A stretch of DNA of 58,612 nt from Bacteroidaceae bacterium (GTDB lineage: Bacteria; Bacteroidota; Bacteroidia; Bacteroidales; Bacteroidaceae), in contig JAKSLP010000014.1 in NCBI GenBank assembly GCA_024401115.1, positions 1-58,612 of the forward strand, read 5' to 3'. The position numbers were made by a program, and so were the translations under genes. The notes below the pieces were generated by a model, which saw nothing but the letters and a program-made list of their open reading frames with translations, did not search any database and was not told where the DNA came from. Below are positions 43,451 to 51,949 of the stretch, piece by piece; the first letter of the stretch is position 1; each line of letters begins with the position of its first letter.

Positions 43451-45378
43451 AGGCCAAATTCTGATACAGTTTTTCTGAATGCTTCTGCATTACCCATATC
43501 ATACATTTTTCCATTTAATCGCACTGCCATCATTCCATATTGTTCACGAACGGTTTCCAATGCGCTTGTTAATTCAATTTCCTTGCCGTTGTCAACAGCA
43601 GCATCAATATCTAGTTTCAATTGATCAAATACCTCTTTTGTGAGAATGTATTGGCCGAATACGGAATAATATTTCTTTTGTCCGGAACGCCCTATTACAC
43701 CCAGATGCTCCTCGGCATAATAGCTGGTCGGCTTTTCGTGTATCTTGCTCATTCGCATGATTGTTTCATCTGCATCTTCCCATTCTCCGGTAATGATACC
43801 ATATCTAGATACCAGATTCAATGCTGTTTCATGAATGCTGACCATTGGTTTATTGTAAGCTTCGTACTGCTCGATAAATTGCAAAGTACATGGCTTGTTG
43901 GTATATGAGCGGTATAAAGTGTCACCCAAAAGCAGTAATACCGGCTCATTGTTTGCAAATGAGGCACACTGATAAACGGCATGTCCAAATCCTCGCTTTT
44001 CTTCTTGATATACAAACTGCAAGCGTTTTCCAATACTCAGGATTCTTTCTTCGTATTCCTGGCTTTGTAAATTCAGTTTCTGCATGTGTTCATCCGGAAG
44101 TCTGTTTTCGAAGAATTCTTTATATTGGATACGCTCTTCCTCGCTACCAAGAACCAGACAAATCTCTTCAATTCCACTGCGTACTAACTCCTCTAATAGG
44201 ATTAAAATAACGGGCTTAACACGACCGTCTCTGTCGACAATAGGGAAGAAGTCTTTCTTCAGCACACGTGTCGAAGGATACAATCGGGTCCCAAATCCAG
44301 CAACAGGGATGATGGCTTTGCGTATACTATGAACAGGGTTGATAGTGAGTTTGTAAGGACGCATGCCTTGACTGGAAAGGTACTCTACCAATTTATCTTG
44401 GCATGTTGCATCTTTAGCCAGGAACTGGATAGATCCATCGCCTTGAGAACCGACACCCTTTCCTCCATATATGAATGGTTTGATTTTGGGGTCTTTCAAC
44501 ACTTTGTGAAGCTTAGGACTTTTCAACTGACTTGGACACATTGGAGCAACCTTTGAGTCAAACAATTCCTGTGCTTCTGTCATCAGTTGACCAAGCTTTT
44601 CTACTTCACCCTCCTTCATGTAGGCAATAGCGCGATCGATAATATCTTTATTATCTATACCTAAGGCACTGTGTAATTTTTCCTCTTTAGGGCTTCCTGC
44701 GAAAGGGTAGGCCTTATTGAGGTCTCTAAGGATAGTGATGGTATCTTTTGAAGCGCACAGGTCTGCGAAAACCCAGTGCAGTTTGGCTTTGATATTCAAT
44801 GGCTGAACCTCAATTTCGTCACCGTCGAAGGTCATAAGATTTGGCTTGACGCCAAATGCACAAGCCTGATCTAAGCGTCCGCAACGGCTTTGTGTACGCG
44901 CTTCACCTAAATAGGCGATGTTCATCTCGCCAAGCGTGTTTAGATTTAAACCGTACAAACGGTTGAAAGCACGGGCCACCAATACACAGATAGCAGCACT
45001 ACTGCTCAATCCGCTTTTCATTGGCAAGGTCATCTTCTTTAAATGAATATGCACACCACCAACTTTATACCACTCCAGCATGTAAGATGCCACACCGGCA
45101 CAATAGGAGAAGAATGAACCTGATTTAGCAATGCTTTTCAAACTTGCTTCATCCATAGAACATTTGAAATCTTGCCAAATATCTTGAATTTCAAGAGCTT
45201 CGCTGGTTACTTCAAAATCACGGGAACGCTCAATATCTGCTTCTATTCCTTGTTCCAAACCATTGACAATGGCCATGCCCGGTTCGATGTCTGCATTCAT
45301 GGTACGGTATTTACCGGCCCAGTCAGTATGTTCTCCAAATAGACAGAGTCTTCCAGGAACAAACAATGTCATTTTCAT
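43447..45378 (-). CDS. bifunctional GHMP sugar kinase / sugar-1-phosphate nucleotidyltransferase fusion
   Basis: The 643-residue protein joins two enzymes. Residues 1-345 are a GHMP kinase. PGRLCLFGEHTDWAGKY (8-24) is of galactokinase type, PMKSGLSSSAAICVL (119-133) is the ATP loop, and KGVGSQGDGSIQFL (307-320) is the third motif. Residues 351-643 are a GalU-like nucleotidyltransferase: IIPVAGFGTRLYPSTRVLKKDFFPI (357 onward) with G-x-G-T-R, then LLLLGDTLYR and FGQYILTKEVFDQL. The likely chemistry is free sugar to sugar-1-phosphate to NDP-sugar, as in the Bacteroides fucose enzyme FKP, but with the domains in the opposite order. The GalU-like second half favours a UDP-sugar. The substrate sugar is not evident. 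An ATG at codon 3 is an alternative start. Confidence 0.9.
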   Translation of the reverse strand: MKMTLFVPGRLCLFGEHTDWAGKYRTMNADIEPGMAIVNGLEQGIEADIERSRDFEVTSEALEIQDIWQDFKCSMDEASLKSIAKSGSFFSYCAGVASYMLEWYKVGGVHIHLKKMTLPMKSGLSSSAAICVLVARAFNRLYGLNLNTLGEMNIAYLGEARTQSRCGRLDQACAFGVKPNLMTFDGDEIEVQPLNIKAKLHWVFADLCASKDTITILRDLNKAYPFAGSPKEEKLHSALGIDNKDIIDRAIAYMKEGEVEKLGQLMTEAQELFDSKVAPMCPSQLKSPKLHKVLKDPKIKPFIYGGKGVGSQGDGSIQFLAKDATCQDKLVEYLSSQGMRPYKLTINPVHSIRKAIIPVAGFGTRLYPSTRVLKKDFFPIVDRDGRVKPVILILLEELVRSGIEEICLVLGSEEERIQYKEFFENRLPDEHMQKLNLQSQEYEERILSIGKRLQFVYQEEKRGFGHAVYQCASFANNEPVLLLLGDTLYRSYTNKPCTLQFIEQYEAYNKPMVSIHETALNLVSRYGIITGEWEDADETIMRMSKIHEKPTSYYAEEHLGVIGRSGQKKYYSVFGQYILTKEVFDQLKLDIDAAVDNGKEIELTSALETVREQYGMMAVRLNGKMYDMGNAEAFRKTVSEFGL

Positions 45379-45411
45379 AAGCCTATAAATCTATTTATTG
45401 CATTATAATTC

Positions 45412-45444
45412 GCAAAAGTAACAAGAATATTCCTATCTGCCAAA
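45412..45444 (-). promoter_or_regulatory. promoter of the kinase/nucleotidyltransferase-channel operon
   Basis: Minus-strand TTTG (45444-45441), 21 bases, TACTTTTG (45419-45412), 34 bases before the start codon. Confidence 0.65.
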
Positions 45445-45470
45445 TTAAGATGCAAATAATACAAAAGAAT

Positions 45471-45496
45471 AATCCCAAGACCTAAGCCTTGGGATT
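45471..45496 (-). terminator. terminator of rpsP
   Basis: AATCCCAAG (45471-45479) and CTTGGGATT (45488-45496) form a perfect 9-bp stem with an eight-base loop. A T-rich stretch follows on the minus strand. Confidence 0.7.
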
Positions 45497-45541
45497 ACCT
45501 GTTTTGTTTGCAAGAACTTTAAAATTAATAGATTGAGGGAT

Positions 45542-46087
45542 TTAAGCCTCAGCGGTCTCAGCAGGAGCTTCTGCGCTCTCTGCCTCAGCGTTTGCAGCAG
45601 CCTCAGCCTCTGCCTTCGCAGCAGCCTCAGCAGCCTTTTTGTCAGCTACCTTCTTAGCGATCTCTTCGTTTACCTTCTTCTCTGCCTCCAATGCAGCAGC
45701 CTTAGCTGCCTTCTTTTCAGCTGCGAGTTTCTCAGTCAACTTAGCTACACCATTCTGCTTGTCTGCCTTCCATGCATCAAACTTAGCCTGGCATGTTGCT
45801 TCGTCGAATGCGCCCTTTGCTACACCTCCCTGCAAGTGCTTCATCATGTAAACACCTTCGTTAGACAGGATTGTGCGAGCGGTATCGGTAGGCTGTGCGC
45901 CATTCTTTACCCAATACAGTGCGCGGTCAAACTTCAAATCTACTGTGGCAGGATTGGTATTTGGGTTGAAAGTACCAATTTTCTCAGTAAATCTTCCATC
46001 ACGTGGAGCTCTTTCGTCAGCGATAACGATGTAGTAAAAAGCATAGCTTTTACGACCGTGGCGCTGCAATCTGATTTTTGTTGCCAT
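45542..46087 (-). CDS. rpsP: 30S ribosomal protein S16 with long Ala/Lys/Glu tail
   Basis: The start is the ATG at 46087 ([11 protein letters not shown]); a frame to 46123 is longer but not family-like. Residues 1-80 are S16: [41 protein letters not shown] and [30 protein letters not shown]. Residues 85-181 form an extension, first [16 protein letters not shown], then an Ala-rich, alternately charged helix ([20 protein letters not shown]) with an acidic end. S16 is 82 residues in E. coli; long tails like this are usual in Bacteroidetes. It is part of the 30S body, and the tail probably lies on the surface. Confidence 0.96.
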   Translation of the reverse strand: MATKIRLQRHGRKSYAFYYIVIADERAPRDGRFTEKIGTFNPNTNPATVDLKFDRALYWVKNGAQPTDTARTILSNEGVYMMKHLQGGVAKGAFDEATCQAKFDAWKADKQNGVAKLTEKLAAEKKAAKAAALEAEKKVNEEIAKKVADKKAAEAAAKAEAEAAANAEAESAEAPAETAEA

Positions 46088-46142
46088 AATTAATTTTAAA
46101 ATTTTAATGATTTGAATATGCAATTAACCCGTAATTGCGCTG

Positions 46143-46174
46143 CAAATTTACGCCATTATTTCCGATTGCACAAA
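46143..46174 (-). promoter_or_regulatory. promoter of rpsP
   Basis: Minus-strand TTTG (46174-46171), 20 bases, TAAATTTG (46150-46143), 56 bases before the ATG. Confidence 0.7.
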
Positions 46175-46215
46175 TAATATTTTAAAAACCTTTTTCGGTT
46201 CTCAACAAAATGTCG

Positions 46216-46223
46216 TAAATTTG
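46216..46223 (+). promoter_or_regulatory. -7 box of the rseC-rnf operon
   Basis: TAAATTTG, 35 bases before the rseC ATG at 46258. No clear upstream TTTG. Confidence 0.55.
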
Positions 46224-46257
46224 CAGCAATTTTGTAATGCGGACTTTACAATCGACA

Positions 46258-46680
46258 ATGAGTAATAACATCGAGCATCTTGGTATTGTGGAAAACATTG
46301 AAGGACGGCATATTATCGTTCGTATTGTGCAAACTTCTGCTTGCTCAACGTGTGTGGCTGCAAGCCATTGCAATGCTTCCGAATCTAAAGTTAAGCTTAT
46401 TGATGTGTATTCAGATGACTCCAATGACTTTTCAACCGGCGAGAATGTACGGTTGGTTGGGTCAACCAGTATGGGTATGCAGGCAGTTATGTGGGCTTTC
46501 GGCGTTCCATTTCTGGTTTTGGTTATTGTTCTTACCGTTTTGCAAGTGGGATTAGGACTGAATGAGGTTTCTTCTGCTTTAATTGCATTGGGCTCGTTAG
46601 TTCCTTATTATTTTACGTTGTATTTGCTCAGAAATAAGATGAGCAATAAGTTTTCGTTTATAATAGAACCAATAAAATAA
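46258..46680 (+). CDS. rseC: SoxR-reducing system protein RseC family
   Basis: I start at the ATG at 46258 (MSNNIEHLGIVENIEG), which matches the family beginning; another ATG at 46237 would leave almost no leader. The 140-residue protein has a Cys-rich soluble part with TSACSTCVAASHCNASES (four Cys within about residues 27-38). Two membrane helices follow (about 76-98 and 103-123). RseC works with the Rsx/Rnf complex to keep the SoxR iron-sulfur cluster reduced in E. coli; here it is the first gene of the rnf operon, seven bases before rnfB. Its role in an anaerobe is more likely electron handling for Rnf. Confidence 0.93.
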   Translation: MSNNIEHLGIVENIEGRHIIVRIVQTSACSTCVAASHCNASESKVKLIDVYSDDSNDFSTGENVRLVGSTSMGMQAVMWAFGVPFLVLVIVLTVLQVGLGLNEVSSALIALGSLVPYYFTLYLLRNKMSNKFSFIIEPIK

Positions 46681-46687
46681 CTGACTT

Positions 46688-47623
46688 ATGGATTTAATTC
46701 TAGTTGCAGTAATTGCTTTAGGTGCAATTGGTTTGATCGCGGCTATTGTGCTGTTTGTTGCATCTAAGAAGTTTGCTGTATTTGAAGACCCACGAATTGC
46801 TCAGGTTGCAGAAGTGTTGCCTCAGGCAAATTGTGGAGGATGCGGTTATCCTGGTTGTTCCGGTTTTGCCGGTGCCTGTGTAAAGGCTGCCGATGCCGGT
46901 TCATTAGAAGGAAAACTGTGTCCGGTTGGTGGCGCTCCAGTTATGGAGAAGGTTGCTGCCATCCTGGGATTAGAGGCTGTTGCATCCGAGCCAAAAGTGG
47001 CTGTTGTAAGATGTAATGGTAGTTGCGAGAATCGTCCTCGCATCGTACAGTACGATGGAGCTGTTTCTTGCCGTGTAGCTCATGCAACTTGCGGTGGTGA
47101 GACTTTGTGCTCTTTTGGCTGTCTCGGTTGTGGCGACTGTGTTAAGGCCTGCCAGTTTGGCGCTATCAAGATGAACCCTGAGACCGGTCTTCCTGAGGTA
47201 GATGAGGCTAAGTGTACAGCTTGTGGCGCATGCGCAAAGGCTTGTCCTCGAATGATTATCCAGATTCGCAAGAAGGGTCGTGTGGTCAAGGAAAGCCACC
47301 GTCGTGTTTGGGTTTCTTGTGTCAATAAGGATAAGGGTGCACTTGCAGGAAAGGCATGTAAGGTGTCATGTATTGGTTGTAGCAAGTGTGCTAAGGTATG
47401 TAAGAAGGAGGCTATCACTATTGAGAACAATTTGGCTTACATCGATCCTGAAAAGTGTATTGCTTGTGGCTTGTGTGTGAACGAATGTCCAAAGAAGGCT
47501 ATTCATGCTACTTGGGAAGTTCCAGTGCCAAAGCCAAAGCCAGCTCCTGCAGAAGGTGTAGCTCCTGTTCAGCAGGCAGCTCCAAAAGCTGCTCCAGCGG
47601 CTGCTCAGCAAGTTCAGCAGTAA
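46688..47623 (+). CDS. rnfB: Rnf electron-transport complex subunit B, polyferredoxin
   Basis: The 311-residue protein has an N-terminal membrane helix (about 2-27). The first cluster region CGGCGYPGCSGFAGACVKA is near residue 50. It is followed by four ferredoxin-like Cys groups: CSFGCLGCGDCVKACQF, CTACGACAKACPR, CKVSCIGCSKCAKVCKK and CIACGLCVNECPK. The tail is Pro/Ala/Gln-rich. RnfB takes electrons from reduced ferredoxin and passes them to the rest of Rnf, a redox-driven Na+ or H+ pump with NAD+ as acceptor. Confidence 0.96.
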   Translation: MDLILVAVIALGAIGLIAAIVLFVASKKFAVFEDPRIAQVAEVLPQANCGGCGYPGCSGFAGACVKAADAGSLEGKLCPVGGAPVMEKVAAILGLEAVASEPKVAVVRCNGSCENRPRIVQYDGAVSCRVAHATCGGETLCSFGCLGCGDCVKACQFGAIKMNPETGLPEVDEAKCTACGACAKACPRMIIQIRKKGRVVKESHRRVWVSCVNKDKGALAGKACKVSCIGCSKCAKVCKKEAITIENNLAYIDPEKCIACGLCVNECPKKAIHATWEVPVPKPKPAPAEGVAPVQQAAPKAAPAAAQQVQQ

Positions 47624-47649
47624 TAATTAGCTAATAAAGAAAAATAGAT

Positions 47650-48987
47650 ATGAAGACATTTAGAATTGGTGGAGTACATCCAGCAGAAAATAAATTGTCA
47701 GCAGGCAAGCCTATCGTCGTTGCGGAGCTTCCAAAACAGGCGGTATTCCCATTGTCGCAGCATATCGGTGCTCCTGCCGTTGCTTGTGTCGCTAAGGGCG
47801 ATGTGGTAAAGGTTGGAACTAAGATTGCTGAGGCTGGTGGCTTTGTTTCTGCACCTATCTTCTCTTCTGTTTCCGGTAAGGTCAATAAGATTGATAGTAT
47901 TGTAGATGCCAGTGGTTATCGCAAGCCTGCAATCTTTATAGATGTACAGGGTGATGAATGGGAAGAGACAATCGACCGTAGCGAAACATTGGTTAAAGAG
48001 TGTGATCTGGACGCTAAGGCAATCGTTGAGAAGATTAAAAATGCCGGTGTTGTTGGTATGGGTGGTGCTTGCTTCCCTTGCCATGTAAAACTTTCACCTC
48101 CTCCAGGAATGGTTCCTACCTGTGTTATTGTAAATGCCGTAGAGTGTGAGCCATATTTGACTGCTGACCATCAGCTGATGTTGGAGCATCCAGAAGAAAT
48201 TCTGGTAGGTGTTCAGTTGGTTATGAAGGCTGTGAATGTAACCAAGGGCTATATCGGTATTGAGAATAATAAGCTAGATGCCATCAAACTGATGACAGAA
48301 AAGGCCGTGCAGTTCCCAGGAATTGAGGTTGTTCCATTGAAGGTTAAATATCCTCAGGGCGGTGAAAAGCAGTTGATTGATGCCGTTATTGGTCGTCAGG
48401 TTCCTGCTCCTCCAGCATTACCTGTTAGTGTTGGTGCCATTCTTCAGAATGTAGGTACTATGTATGCAATCTATCAGGCTGTTATGAAAAACAAGCCTTT
48501 GTTTGAGCGCGTAGTGACTGTTACGGGTAAAAGCTTGGCAAATCCTCAGAATTTCCTGGCTCGTATGGGTACTCCAATGCAGCAGCTGATTGATGCATGC
48601 GGTGGCCTTCCTGAAGATACTGGTAAGGTTATTGGCGGTGGTCCTATGATGGGTAAGGCTTTGATGAATACCGAAGTGCCTATCTGTAAGGGTTCATCAG
48701 GCGTGTTAATTATGAATATGACCGAGGCTAAGCGAGCAGAGGCAGATCCATGTATCCGTTGTGCAAAGTGTGTAAGCGCTTGCCCTATGGGATTGGAGCC
48801 ATATTTGTTGTCAACATGTTCTGCTAAGGCTGATTGGGAACGCGTGGAAAAGGAGGATATCGTTTCATGTATTGAGTGCGGTAGCTGCCAGTTCACCTGT
48901 CCATCGCATCGCCCATTGTTGGATATGATTCGTTTGGGTAAATCTACGGTTATGGGTATTATCCGCGCCCGTAGCGCAAAAAAATAA
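47650..48987 (+). CDS. rnfC: Rnf complex subunit C
   Basis: The 445-residue peripheral subunit has an N-terminal barrel-sandwich part (FRIGGVHPAENK...). An NADH/FMN-binding domain of complex-I 51-kDa type follows with GVVGMGGACFPCHVKL (about 136-151) and AVECEPYLTADHQLM. Near the C-terminus are two [4Fe-4S] motifs, CIRCAKCVSACPMGLEP and CIECGSCQFTCPSHRP. It carries the NAD site on the cytoplasmic face. It follows rnfB by 26 bases. Confidence 0.97.
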   Translation: MKTFRIGGVHPAENKLSAGKPIVVAELPKQAVFPLSQHIGAPAVACVAKGDVVKVGTKIAEAGGFVSAPIFSSVSGKVNKIDSIVDASGYRKPAIFIDVQGDEWEETIDRSETLVKECDLDAKAIVEKIKNAGVVGMGGACFPCHVKLSPPPGMVPTCVIVNAVECEPYLTADHQLMLEHPEEILVGVQLVMKAVNVTKGYIGIENNKLDAIKLMTEKAVQFPGIEVVPLKVKYPQGGEKQLIDAVIGRQVPAPPALPVSVGAILQNVGTMYAIYQAVMKNKPLFERVVTVTGKSLANPQNFLARMGTPMQQLIDACGGLPEDTGKVIGGGPMMGKALMNTEVPICKGSSGVLIMNMTEAKRAEADPCIRCAKCVSACPMGLEPYLLSTCSAKADWERVEKEDIVSCIECGSCQFTCPSHRPLLDMIRLGKSTVMGIIRARSAKK

Positions 48988-48994
48988 GTTAATT

Positions 48995-49984
48995 ATGGCA
49001 AACAAATTAATAGTTTCACTTTCACCCCATGTTCATAGCGGTGACAGCGTACAGAAGAACATGTACGGTGTAATTATTGCACTGGTTCCTGCACTGCTTG
49101 CTTCATTGGCATTCTTTGGACTGGGAGCAGCTGTGGTTACTCTTACCAGCGTAGCTGCGTGTGTTTTCTTCGAGTGGGCGATTACCAAGTTCATTTTGAA
49201 GAGAGAGAAAATGACCATCCTTGATGGCTCTGCCATCCTGACTGGTTTGCTGTTGGCATTCAACTTGCCTTCAAATATTCCAATGTGGATAATTGTAATA
49301 GGTGCTTTGGTAGCGATTGGAATTGGTAAGATGACATTTGGCGGTTTGGGCTGCAATCCATTCAACCCAGCATTGGTCGGACGAATCTTCCTTTTGATCT
49401 CATTCCCTGTTCAGATGACTACTTGGCCAGTTCCTGGTCAGTTGACTTCTTATTTGGACGCAGAGACTGCAGCTACACCTCTTTCTATTATGAGTCAGGC
49501 TCTCAAGTCTGGTGATGCCAGTATCCTGAGCCAACTTCCACAGAGCATGGATATGTTAGTTGGCCAGACTGGTGGCAGTATGGGTGAGATCTCTGCTATC
49601 GCTCTGCTTTTGGGCGGTGCATTCCTGATTTGGAAGAAAATCATCACATGGCACATCCCTGTATCCATTATTGCAACAGTATTTGTGCTGTCTGGTTTGA
49701 TGAATCTTGCTAATCCTGTGTTTGCTGGTCCTGTTAGCCAGTTGCTGTCTGGTGGTTTGATGTTGGGCGCCATCTTTATGGCTACTGATTATGTGACTTC
49801 CCCTATGAGTCACAAGGGCCAGTTGATTTATGGCGTGGCTATCGGTTTCCTGACAGTTGTGATTCGTTCTTTCGGTGCTTATCCAGAGGGTATGTCATTC
49901 GCTATTTTCATTATGAATGCCTTTACTCCACTGATTAACACCTATTGCAAACCTAAACGATTCGGGGAGGTAGTAAAGAAATGA
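48995..49984 (+). CDS. rnfD: Rnf complex subunit D
   Basis: The 329-residue membrane protein (NqrB/RnfD family) has about nine or ten helices. The expected covalent-FMN region reads GGLMLGAIFMATDYVTSPMSHKGQ (about 250-273), with a candidate Thr in FMATD. The sequence is not the strict S/T-G-A-T of textbook members, since GAIFMAT replaces it. GCNPFNPALVGR (about 125-136) is another conserved stretch. It overlaps rnfG by four bases (ATGA). Confidence 0.95.
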   Translation: MANKLIVSLSPHVHSGDSVQKNMYGVIIALVPALLASLAFFGLGAAVVTLTSVAACVFFEWAITKFILKREKMTILDGSAILTGLLLAFNLPSNIPMWIIVIGALVAIGIGKMTFGGLGCNPFNPALVGRIFLLISFPVQMTTWPVPGQLTSYLDAETAATPLSIMSQALKSGDASILSQLPQSMDMLVGQTGGSMGEISAIALLLGGAFLIWKKIITWHIPVSIIATVFVLSGLMNLANPVFAGPVSQLLSGGLMLGAIFMATDYVTSPMSHKGQLIYGVAIGFLTVVIRSFGAYPEGMSFAIFIMNAFTPLINTYCKPKRFGEVVKK

Positions 49985-50574
49985 AAAAGTTGCAATCTAC
50001 ATTGCCTAACATGGCAATTGTGCTGACTCTTATTTCAGTACTGGCAGGTGGAATCCTGGCGTTTGTTAATGGCATGACCAAGGGTCCTATTGAGGAAATC
50101 AAGGCAAAAACTCTGGCAGACGGTATCAAGGCAGTTTTGAATGCTGACGACTTGAATGTTGAGGAACCTGTTACCTTGGAGAATGGCGCTGTGGTGTATA
50201 AGACAGATAAGGGCGTAGCTGTACAGGCTAGTGATCCTAACGGTTTTGGTGGTACTTTGGTGGTTTTGGTTGGTTTCGATGAGTCTGGTGCTATTCAGGG
50301 CTATCAGGTGTTGGAACATGCTGAGACTCCGGGATTGGGTGCTAAGTCTTCTTTCTGGTTCCAGAAGGGCGAGAAGGGTGATATTATTGGCAAGAATCCA
50401 AGTTCAAACAATCTGACTGTAAGTAAGGACGGTGGTGAAGTTGATGCGATTACCGCTTCTACCATTACTTCTCGTGCATTCTTGCGTGCTGTTAATGCTG
50501 CATATGCTGCATTGTCAGGCAACACATCTGATGCACAGACTGGTGCTACACAGCAGGCTAATACTAACGAATAA
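49981..50574 (+). CDS. rnfG: Rnf complex subunit G, flavoprotein
   Basis: The 197-residue protein has one N-terminal membrane helix (about 10-30) and an extracytoplasmic FMN-binding domain. The domain includes GYQVLEHAETPGLGAK (about 104-119) and the flavinylation site DAITASTITSRA (about 157-168). FMN would be attached to the Thr of T-A-S-T by ApbE, which is not encoded in this window. The site is a variant of the usual S-G-A-T. Overlaps rnfD by four bases. Confidence 0.96.
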   Translation: MKKLQSTLPNMAIVLTLISVLAGGILAFVNGMTKGPIEEIKAKTLADGIKAVLNADDLNVEEPVTLENGAVVYKTDKGVAVQASDPNGFGGTLVVLVGFDESGAIQGYQVLEHAETPGLGAKSSFWFQKGEKGDIIGKNPSSNNLTVSKDGGEVDAITASTITSRAFLRAVNAAYAALSGNTSDAQTGATQQANTNE

Positions 50575-50592
50575 ATTAAGGAGGAAAACGAT

Positions 50593-51177
50593 ATGAGTAA
50601 TTTGAAAGTTTTGATGAATGGTATCATCAAGGAGAATCCTACATTCGTCCTTCTGTTGGGTATGTGTCCTACATTAGGTACAACTTCCAGCGCATTCAAT
50701 GGTATGTCTATGGGTTTGGCTACTACTGCCGTGCTCATATTCTCAAATCTGATTATCTCCCTGATTAAGAACTTGATTCCAGATATGGTTCGTATCCCAA
50801 GTTTCATCGTGGTTATTGCTTCTTTGGTAACTATTCTGCAAATGGTGCTTCAGGCTTACGTTCCTGCGGTTTATGCTTCTTTGGGATTGTTCATTCCATT
50901 GATCGTGGTAAACTGTATCATCCTGGGTCGTGCAGAGGCATTTGCTGCAAAGAATGGTCCTGTAGCTTCTATATGCGATGGTATCGGAATGGGTCTTGGC
51001 TTTACTTTGGGCCTTACTTCTTTGGGCGCTGTACGTGAGTTCTTGGGAACCGGTAAGATCTTTGATTTTGCTCTTTTCCCAGAAGATTATGGTATGCTGG
51101 TATTCGTGTTAGCTCCAGGTGCGTTTATTGCTTTGGGTTACCTGATTGCTATTGTGAACAAGTTGAGAAAGGCTTAA
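50593..51177 (+). CDS. rnfE: Rnf complex subunit E
   Basis: The 194-residue membrane protein of the RnfA/RnfE/NqrD-E family has six hydrophobic helices. The conserved blocks are NPTFVLLLGMCPTLGTTSSAFNGMSMGLATT and FIPLIVVNCIILGRAEAFA, the latter carrying one of the Cys that ligate the intramembrane iron-sulfur cluster, shared with RnfA. It follows rnfG by 18 bases. The preceding GGAGG-like stretch is unusual for this order, where Shine-Dalgarno sites are rarely used. Confidence 0.96.
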   Translation: MSNLKVLMNGIIKENPTFVLLLGMCPTLGTTSSAFNGMSMGLATTAVLIFSNLIISLIKNLIPDMVRIPSFIVVIASLVTILQMVLQAYVPAVYASLGLFIPLIVVNCIILGRAEAFAAKNGPVASICDGIGMGLGFTLGLTSLGAVREFLGTGKIFDFALFPEDYGMLVFVLAPGAFIALGYLIAIVNKLRKA

Positions 51178-51197
51178 CTACTTAAATTAGAAGAATT

Positions 51198-51818
51198 ATG
51201 GCTTATATATTGATTTTTATCACAGCTATCTTTGTGAACAACGTAGTGTTGTCACAGTTCTTGGGAATTTGTCCATTCCTGGGTGTTTCTAAGAAAGTAG
51301 AGACAGCATCGGGTATGGGTGCCGCTGTAGCATTCGTGTTGACTATTGCTACTATTGTTACCTATCTAATCCAGAAGTATGTTCTTGAGGCTTTTGGATT
51401 GGAGTATCTGCAGACTATTGCTTTTATTCTGGTCATTGCTGCGTTGGTACAGATGGTAGAGATCATCTTAAAGAAGGTTTCTCCAGCCTTGTATCAGGCA
51501 TTAGGTGTTTTCTTGCCTTTGATTACGACTAACTGTTGTATTCTGGGTGTTGCAATTCTGGTTGCAAATGGTACCTATGCATCTTATGGCGTTGAGCCTA
51601 ATCTGATAACGGGTGTAGTTTATGCGTTCTCTACTGCTCTTGGCTTTGCCTTGGCTATGGTTTTGTTTGCAGGCTTACGTGAGCAATTGGCAATGGTGAA
51701 TATTCCTAAAGGCATGCAGGGAATGTCAATCGCATTGGTTACCGCTGGTTTGCTGGCCATGGCTTTCATGGGCTTTAGTGGCGTTGACGGTGGTTTGAAG
51801 CAGTTATTTGGATTGTAA
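51198..51818 (+). CDS. rnfA: Rnf complex subunit A
   Basis: The 206-residue membrane protein is the mirror partner of RnfE. It reads FVNNVVLSQFLGICPFLGVSKKVETASGMGAAVAFVLT, then FLPLITTNCCILGVAILVAN with the cluster cysteine, in six helices. The last gene of the B-C-D-G-E-A order, ending at a strong terminator. Confidence 0.97.
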   Translation: MAYILIFITAIFVNNVVLSQFLGICPFLGVSKKVETASGMGAAVAFVLTIATIVTYLIQKYVLEAFGLEYLQTIAFILVIAALVQMVEIILKKVSPALYQALGVFLPLITTNCCILGVAILVANGTYASYGVEPNLITGVVYAFSTALGFALAMVLFAGLREQLAMVNIPKGMQGMSIALVTAGLLAMAFMGFSGVDGGLKQLFGL

Positions 51819-51841
51819 TTTTCTCCCCCAAATAATAAAGG

Positions 51842-51879
51842 AGAGGCTTGACCTAAAGGTTAAGCCTCTTTTTTTTTAA
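51842..51879 (+). terminator. terminator of the rnf operon
   Basis: AGAGGCTTGACC (51842-51853) pairs with GGTTAAGCCTCT (51858-51869) around TAAA with one G-T pair. A long T-run follows. Confidence 0.85.
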
Positions 51880-51894
51880 TTTATTCTACTTTTA

Positions 51895-51925
51895 TTTGTT
51901 GAATGGCGTAAAATCATTAAATTTG
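51895..51925 (+). promoter_or_regulatory. promoter of galE
   Basis: TTTG (51895-51898), 19 bases, TAAATTTG (51918-51925). This places transcription start after 51930 and rules out the in-frame start at 51896. Confidence 0.75.
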
Positions 51926-51949
51926 CATCAAATTACTAAGAATAGGCAT

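Noticed and set aside
51896..51949. Upstream start of galE
   Set aside because: It overlaps the promoter boxes; the NAD motif position matches the family only from the ATG at 51950.
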